Shown: one piece after another, positions 13,838-18,514 of the stretch
How positions within the stretch are numbered: the stretch's first letter is position 1
Layout: the number at the start of each line of letters is the position of its first letter
Origin: Balneolaceae bacterium
GTDB lineage: Bacteria; Bacteroidota; Rhodothermia; Balneolales; Balneolaceae
DNA length: 18,514 nt
Assembly: GCA_003555185.1 (NCBI GenBank)
Contig: PWFZ01000187.1
Span: forward strand, 1 to 18,514
Direction of reading: 5' to 3'
Notes under the pieces: generated by a model
Told to the model about the DNA's origin: nothing
Database searches by the model: none
What the model saw: the letters and a program-made list of their open reading frames with translations, nothing else
Translations under genes and position numbers: made by a program

Positions 13838-16096
13838 ATGAGAAATGCCTGCCTGCCGCTTTTTATAATGATTACAATTATGATGACACAACCACTTGGG
13901 GCTCAGTCTTTGCTTTACCAGGACAGTGAAGCCACCATTGAGGAGCGTGTTGAGGATCTGCTTGATCGCATGACTATTTATGAAAAGATCGGCCAGATGA
14001 CTCAGCTCAATATCACAACCATTAATGAGACGGGCCATCAATCGAATGTGGAGCTTGTAGAAGAGAAAGCCCGTGAGCTTATTGGTGAGCATCACATCGG
14101 CTCTTTCCTGAATGGCGAAGCTGTGCCGCCGGAGCAGTGGTTTGAGTTTATGGACGGACTGACCCGACTGGGTGTTGAGGAGAGTCGACTCGGTATTCCA
14201 ATCATCTACGGAATTGATCATATGCACGGTGCAAGCTACCTTGAGAGGGCTACAATCTTCCCACAAGCGATAAATCTGGGAGCAACATTCAATGAAAAAC
14301 ACAGCTACAATACCGGATATGTTACCGCGATTGAATCGGCCGACCTGGGTCATCACTGGAATTTTGCGCCCGTTCTGGATCTGGGCGTAAACCCGCTCTG
14401 GTCTAGGCTTTGGGAGACCTTCGGAGAGGATCCGCATGTGGCATCAGTCATGGGAACAGCCTATCTCAAAGGGTTAAAAACGGAGGATACAAATCCCAAA
14501 AAAGTAGCGGCCACGGCTAAACATTTTTTGGGATATTCGGATCCTAAGTCCGGCTGGGATCGCTCGCCGGCTTATATCCCGATGCAGGCCATTCATGAGT
14601 TTCATCGTCCACCTTTTCAGGCGGTCATTGATGAAGGTATCGAAACTGTGATGCTGAACAGCGGTGAGCTCAATGGTGTGCCGGTTCACGCTTCACATGA
14701 ACTTGTCACCGGCTTGCTTCGCGATCAAATGGGATTCGATGGAGTTGTTCTAACCGACTGGGCTGATATCGAAAAGCTTGTCAATTTTCACTATACGGCA
14801 GAAAACTATAAAGAGGCCACCTACCAGGCGGTATCGGCAGGTGTGGATATGAGTATGACACCGCTTACCCTCGAGTTTAATGAAGCGATGAAAGAGCTCG
14901 TGGAGGAAGGGAGAATTACGGAGGAGCGGGTAGACGAATCAGTACGAAGAATTTTAAGGCTGAAATTTGAACTCGGCCTTTTTGATGATCCATTCCCCCG
15001 GAGTGACCGTTTTGACAGAATTGGATCGGAAGATAACAGGCTAAAAGCACTGGATGCAGCCCGGGAATCGATCGTACTGCTACGAAATGAAAACGGTGTG
15101 CTGCCTGCTGAAAATCCACGTAAAATTATTGTAACTGGCCCGTCGGCAAACAGCAAACGCAACCTCTCCGGCGGGTGGACTATCACCTGGCAGGGAGGAG
15201 AAGAGGAGCAGTTTCCGGATCGGGTCATGACAATTCTGGATGCGCTGAATGTGGAGTTTCCCGATGCCGAGATTGTTCACGCCAAAGAGATTCCGGAACC
15301 CGATCAGCTAAACAGCGCTGATCTGATTATTTATGCAGGCGGTGAAGAGCCGTATACCGAGTTTATTGGCAATATCAACGATCTGTCGCTGTCCCCGGAA
15401 CAGCTGGATGACATTTCTAAGCTGACAAAAAGCGACTCCCCGCTTGCCTTGGTATTGGTTCAGGGGCGTCCAAGGCTGATCACTGAAGTAGCCATTGATG
15501 TTGACGCAATCCTGTTTGCCGGTCTTCCCGGTTTTGAAGGTGCCGAAGCCATTGCAAATATTATTAGCGGAAAAGTGAACCCCAGCGGGAAACTACCAAT
15601 CTCATACCCGATGAATCCAAATCACTTTATACCCTACAATCATAAACCGAGTGACGTCTACTTTTTTGAGGGTGGTAATCCGAATGAAATTATCCAGGAA
15701 GATCAGGATCCTTCTCTGTTTCCATTCGGACACGGGCTCTCCTACACTACGTTTGAATACTCTGAACTGTCTCTCGACAGCAGTCAACTGAATGAGGGAG
15801 ATCGGCTTCAGGCTGAAGTCACGATTACCAACAGCGGCAACCGTGCAGGAATGGAGAGTGCCCTCTGGTTTCTCACTAATCATGTGGGCAAAATTACGCG
15901 CCCTGTAAAAGAGCTGAAGCATTTTGAGAAAATAAGTCTCGAGCCCGGAGAATCTGTTCGGATAGAATTTTCAATCAATCCGGAAGAACATTTGGCCTAC
16001 CCCAATCAAAAAGGTGATTCGGTATTGGAGGCGGGGAAGTTTACTGTAAGAGTCGGAGGACTGTCTGAGGAATTTTATTTAGATCTGATGAATTAA
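13838..16096 (+). CDS. Secreted glycoside hydrolase family 3 beta-glucosidase
   Basis: This 752-residue exported enzyme has a signal peptide (1-22, LGAQ), the GH3 N-terminal barrel (about 35-380), the alpha/beta sandwich domain (about 400-600) and a C-terminal fibronectin III-like domain (about 640-750). Key motifs are WETFGEDPH (192-200), KHFLGYSDPKSGWDRSP (228-244) and GFDGVVLTDWADI (299-311), in which Asp307 is the catalytic nucleophile; the more usual SDW is TDW here. FGHGLSYTTF marks the boundary to the last domain. It should remove beta-linked glucose from oligosaccharides such as cello- or laminari-oligomers in the periplasm; the linkage cannot be told from sequence. The nearest neighbours (arsM, AraC) are unrelated, so it is probably a single-gene unit. 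The length matches BglX-type enzymes. Confidence 0.92.
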   Translation: MRNACLPLFIMITIMMTQPLGAQSLLYQDSEATIEERVEDLLDRMTIYEKIGQMTQLNITTINETGHQSNVELVEEKARELIGEHHIGSFLNGEAVPPEQWFEFMDGLTRLGVEESRLGIPIIYGIDHMHGASYLERATIFPQAINLGATFNEKHSYNTGYVTAIESADLGHHWNFAPVLDLGVNPLWSRLWETFGEDPHVASVMGTAYLKGLKTEDTNPKKVAATAKHFLGYSDPKSGWDRSPAYIPMQAIHEFHRPPFQAVIDEGIETVMLNSGELNGVPVHASHELVTGLLRDQMGFDGVVLTDWADIEKLVNFHYTAENYKEATYQAVSAGVDMSMTPLTLEFNEAMKELVEEGRITEERVDESVRRILRLKFELGLFDDPFPRSDRFDRIGSEDNRLKALDAARESIVLLRNENGVLPAENPRKIIVTGPSANSKRNLSGGWTITWQGGEEEQFPDRVMTILDALNVEFPDAEIVHAKEIPEPDQLNSADLIIYAGGEEPYTEFIGNINDLSLSPEQLDDISKLTKSDSPLALVLVQGRPRLITEVAIDVDAILFAGLPGFEGAEAIANIISGKVNPSGKLPISYPMNPNHFIPYNHKPSDVYFFEGGNPNEIIQEDQDPSLFPFGHGLSYTTFEYSELSLDSSQLNEGDRLQAEVTITNSGNRAGMESALWFLTNHVGKITRPVKELKHFEKISLEPGESVRIEFSINPEEHLAYPNQKGDSVLEAGKFTVRVGGLSEEFYLDLMN

Positions 16097-16123
16097 CGGA
16101 TCAGATTACCAGGATAACGAGAT

Positions 16124-16176
16124 AGAGAACCTGCGTACATGGTGTGGGTTCTCTGTGATCTTGATCTGGAGATCAA
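16124..16176. terminator. Paired hairpins between convergent GH3 and AraC genes
   Basis: AGAGAACC (16124-16131) pairs with GGTTCTCT (16147-16154) as a perfect 8-bp stem with a 15-base loop, 27 bases after the GH3 stop. A second perfect palindrome, TTGATCT-GG-AGATCAA (16161-16176), follows. Neither has a good T-run, so they are candidate transcript-end structures for the two converging genes rather than textbook terminators. Confidence 0.45.
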
Positions 16177-16190
16177 TTAAAAGGAATAGT

Positions 16191-17105
16191 TCAGGAGTTA
16201 ATCTTCTTCAGCTGGTACTGCTTGGGAGTGGTTCCGGTCTGCTCTTTGAATAGCTTTATAAAATGACTGAGGCTTGAATATCCAAGTTGAAAACTCACGT
16301 CGGTTACGTTTAGGTTTTCATTTTTGAGAAGGTTGCACGCCTTTTTAACTCTCTCCTGATTAATGTAATCTATAGGACTGATACCAAACTCACTGTTAAA
16401 ATATCTGTAAAATGATGCCTTACTCATGCAGGCTATTTCAGCAAGCTTTTTGATGGATATGGAGCGGTCGAGATTGTTATTTATATATTCAATGGCTGCA
16501 GCCAGTCCGCTTTTCGTAACGTGCTTCTTATAATTTTTGAGAAGCAGATTCCTGGATTCGGTTTGCAACATATGCACGATCAACTCAGAGGTATTCATAT
16601 CTACCAATAAATCGCGCTGGTTATGCTCCTCCGTAAAGATGTGAAATAGTTTTCTGATTAAGAGATCCACCGATTCGGTATTGGAAAAGTGTACCGAGGA
16701 GGAAGCATCATACTCCCATTCTCCCGAGGTTTTGCTACGTGGTAGATGTTCATTCATTCGGGCAACGATATCATCAATCCTAGAAAGCGGTAGCTCCACG
16801 GTCATGCATTTGGTGGGTTCATTTAGTTTAGCATCCGGAAAGTCAATATGAATGGTTGTGTTTGGTGGAAGAACGAGGGATTCACTTGGGACAAATTCAA
16901 AAGGCTTTTCGTCGCCGGAGTGAATCACTTTTTTCCCTGAAATCATCCCGCAATACATTGGACTGTCGGACTTCAGCTCTACAAGATGCGCTTCCTGATA
17001 GGTGTCGTATATCGAAAACACAGCCTCGCCACCGGCATAACTAGTCCGGTTTTCCACAAGTTTGTGAGGGGGTTTGCTCTCTGTATGTTGGAATCCATTC
17101 TTCAA
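16191..17105 (-). CDS. AraC-family transcriptional regulator of the divergent aldehyde dehydrogenase
   Basis: This 304-residue protein has an AraC_N-type cupin-like sensing half (about 15-190) and a C-terminal double helix-turn-helix (about 205-300): SIKKLAEIACMSKASFYRYF, then VTDVSFQLGYSSLSHFIKLF and the closing TGTTPKQYQ. The N-terminal half, with LVENRTSYAGGEAVFSIYDT and FVPSESLVLPPNTTIHIDFP, matches a regulator type that in Bacteroidetes usually sits beside an aldehyde dehydrogenase gene, as it does here. It probably activates that gene in response to an aldehyde or alcohol; the inducer is unknown. The start is TTG (17103-17105), as no ATG exists in frame between it and the upstream stop, and the family begins at this point. 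A 21-bp-spaced direct repeat in the gap is its likely binding site. Confidence 0.85.
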   Translation of the reverse strand: MKNGFQHTESKPPHKLVENRTSYAGGEAVFSIYDTYQEAHLVELKSDSPMYCGMISGKKVIHSGDEKPFEFVPSESLVLPPNTTIHIDFPDAKLNEPTKCMTVELPLSRIDDIVARMNEHLPRSKTSGEWEYDASSSVHFSNTESVDLLIRKLFHIFTEEHNQRDLLVDMNTSELIVHMLQTESRNLLLKNYKKHVTKSGLAAAIEYINNNLDRSISIKKLAEIACMSKASFYRYFNSEFGISPIDYINQERVKKACNLLKNENLNVTDVSFQLGYSSLSHFIKLFKEQTGTTPKQYQLKKINS

Positions 17106-17177
17106 AATTGTGAGGTTAAGACTGCTTAAACATTGAACTACTTAAATATTATAGATAAAGGCGTTAAATAAATCAAA

Positions 17178-17210
17178 TTGAGACGATAGCGATACTTTTT
17201 GAGATCATCG
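17178..17210 (+). promoter_or_regulatory. Candidate AraC-type binding site (21-bp direct repeat)
   Basis: TTGAGACGATAG begins at 17178 and TTGAGATCATCG at 17199, giving direct repeats that match at 9 of 12 bases with a 21-bp period. Same-face direct half-sites about two helical turns apart are the known layout of AraC-family operators. The site lies about 70 bases before the aldehyde dehydrogenase start and just upstream of the palindrome AAGCGCTT (17222-17229). Confidence 0.5.
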
Positions 17211-17278
17211 ACCAAGATTGGAAGCGCTTTTTTATTCAATATGAAGTAACAGATTCAGTTTAACTAATGGAGATCAAT

Positions 17279-18514
17279 ATGTTACATGAACGCCCGAAGT
17301 TTAAAGAAAAGTATGACAATTACATCGGTGGAAAATTTGTAGCCCCGGTGGACGGAGAATATTTCGATGATATTTCCCCCGTTGATGGAAAACCGTTCAC
17401 GAAAGTAGCTCGCTCTAATGAAAAAGATATAGAACTAGCGCTAGATGCTGCCCATAAAGCTGCACCCGCATGGAACAGCTCATCAGCCGCTGAAAGAGCA
17501 TCAGTGCTAAATAAAATGGCAGATATTATTGAGGAAAATCTCGAATATCTTGCACGTGCCGAAACCATTGACAACGGGAAGCCTATTCGAGAAACAATGA
17601 ATGCGGATTTACCGCTTGTTGTTGATCACTACCGATATTTTGCCGCGGCTATCCGAACTCAGGAAGGCGGTATTTCAGAGCACGATTCACATACGGTTTC
17701 CATAAATCTACCGGAACCGTTGGGTGTTGTTGGACAAATTATTCCGTGGAATTTTCCATTGTTGATGGCGGCCTGGAAAATTGCACCTGCTCTTGCGGCT
17801 GGAAATTGTACAGTAGTAAAACCGGCCGAGCAAACTCCGGCAAGTATTATGATGATGCTGGAGCTGGTGGGAGATGTAATTCCTGATGGTGTATTAAACG
17901 TAGTAAATGGATTTGGTCCTGAAGCAGGTCAGCCACTAGCCACAAATGAACGCATTGCAAAAATTGCATTCACCGGTGAAACAACAACCGGCAGACTGAT
18001 TATGCAGTACGCATCAGAGAATCTGATTCCGGTTACGCTGGAGCTTGGTGGAAAAAGCCCGAATGTATTTTTTGAAAGCGTAATGGACGAAGACGATGAG
18101 TATTTCGATAAAGTACTTGAAGGTGCTGCACTGTTTGCACTGAATCAGGGAGAAGTTTGTACATGTCCATCACGAATATTGGTTCAGGAGTCTATCGCAG
18201 AGGAGTTTACGGAAAGGGTTGTTGAGCGAGTAAAAGCAATAAAGATGGGGCACCCGTTGGATGATTCTACTATGGTGGGTGCACAGGCATCCAATGACCA
18301 GTATGAGAAAATCCTCAACTATTTTGATGTAGGTAAGGAAGAGGGCGCAAAAGTTCTCGTTGGTGGCGGAAAAGCGGATGTTGGAAGCAATGGTATTTCC
18401 AGCGGATATTATATTCAACCCACCATTTTTAGTGGTAATAATAAAATGCGTGTATTCCAGGAAGAGATCTTTGGCCCGGTTACCTCATTAACCACCTTTA
18501 AAGATGTGGATGAG
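17279..18514 (+). CDS. NAD(P)-dependent aldehyde dehydrogenase, AldB/ExaC type (partial)
   Basis: This is the first 412 residues of a roughly 505-residue enzyme cut by the right edge. It oxidises aldehydes, probably acetaldehyde or other short-chain ones, to acids with NAD(P)+. Visible are the nucleotide-site residues IPWNFP (Asn158) and KPAEQTP (Lys181), the FTGETTTGR loop, the general base in LELGGKSPN (Glu255), and the catalytic-cysteine segment [13 protein letters not shown] (Cys294). The GEVCTCPSR form and [12 protein letters not shown] match E. coli AldB closely. The ATG at 17279 has GGAG six bases before it; an in-frame ATG at 17267 lacks this and is less likely. The gene diverges from the AraC regulator, the expected arrangement for an inducible dehydrogenase. 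Confidence 0.93.
   Translation, partial: MLHERPKFKEKYDNYIGGKFVAPVDGEYFDDISPVDGKPFTKVARSNEKDIELALDAAHKAAPAWNSSSAAERASVLNKMADIIEENLEYLARAETIDNGKPIRETMNADLPLVVDHYRYFAAAIRTQEGGISEHDSHTVSINLPEPLGVVGQIIPWNFPLLMAAWKIAPALAAGNCTVVKPAEQTPASIMMMLELVGDVIPDGVLNVVNGFGPEAGQPLATNERIAKIAFTGETTTGRLIMQYASENLIPVTLELGGKSPNVFFESVMDEDDEYFDKVLEGAALFALNQGEVCTCPSRILVQESIAEEFTERVVERVKAIKMGHPLDDSTMVGAQASNDQYEKILNYFDVGKEEGAKVLVGGGKADVGSNGISSGYYIQPTIFSGNNKMRVFQEEIFGPVTSLTTFKDVDE

Noticed and set aside
13787..14437. Long minus-strand frame of 216 codons
   Set aside because: It is the shadow of the GH3 gene, whose motifs are unmistakable on the plus strand.
1..18514. CRISPR array, tRNA, rRNA, insertion sequence, integrase or defence island
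   Set aside because: Both strands were read for regularly spaced repeats, cloverleaf-like ends, transposase or integrase motifs and nuclease/helicase modules; none was found. The repeats present are few and intergenic.

Overview
The window looks like chromosomal DNA of a marine or halophilic member of the Bacteroidetes/Balneolaeota side of bacteria. This rests on lipoproteins with Bacteroidetes-style lipoboxes, genes that mostly lack a Shine-Dalgarno sequence, an AraC regulator next to an AldB-type aldehyde dehydrogenase, a CHRD protein, and an NhaC-type Na+/H+ antiporter. I infer the lineage from protein character only. There is no rRNA, tRNA, CRISPR array, transposase or phage gene, and most of the window is ordinary chromosomal coding sequence.

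Layout. Positions 1-419 (-) hold the N-terminal part of a DapB/2,4-diaminopentanoate-dehydrogenase-like oxidoreductase. Positions 735-1939 (-) hold an uncharacterised lipoprotein followed by a membrane-anchored TlpA-type thioredoxin, likely one operon. A small two-helix membrane protein (2037-2285, +) is followed by a non-coding stretch with a REP-like palindrome and four alternating copies of an 11-bp word. Next on the minus strand come a short DksA/TraR-type zinc-finger protein (2655-2990), a DUF389 membrane protein (3228-4244), thiamine-monophosphate kinase ThiL (4400-5455) and an NhaC-family antiporter (5697-7256). A cupredoxin lipoprotein (7399-7884, +) diverges from the antiporter across a region with a perfect palindrome.

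Positions 7885-8745 are non-coding. They hold the cupredoxin terminator, two tandem diverged copies of a ~170-bp repeat, and the terminator of the next gene. That gene (8746-10224, -) encodes a lipoprotein made of three copies of a ~150-residue His-containing domain that I infer to be SOD/CHRD-like. It is followed by a SAM methyltransferase (10444-11070, -), a secreted CHRD protein (11182-11610, +) and a TRIC/UPF0126 membrane protein (11619-12230, -).

Positions 12340-13630 form an arsenic-response unit: two operator-like inverted repeats of the form TATCGT-N6-ACGATA exactly 100 bp apart, then arsR and arsM. After that comes a secreted GH3 beta-glucosidase (13838-16096, +). The window ends with an AraC regulator (16191-17105, -) divergent from an aldehyde dehydrogenase (17279 to the end, +); between them is a 21-bp-spaced direct repeat that fits an AraC-type site.

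The items most worth checking are the twin arsR operators, the triple-repeat His lipoprotein, the alternating 11-bp repeat cluster at 2439-2648, and the tandem intergenic repeat at 7941-8294. I do not see a clearly new multigene defence or mobile system.
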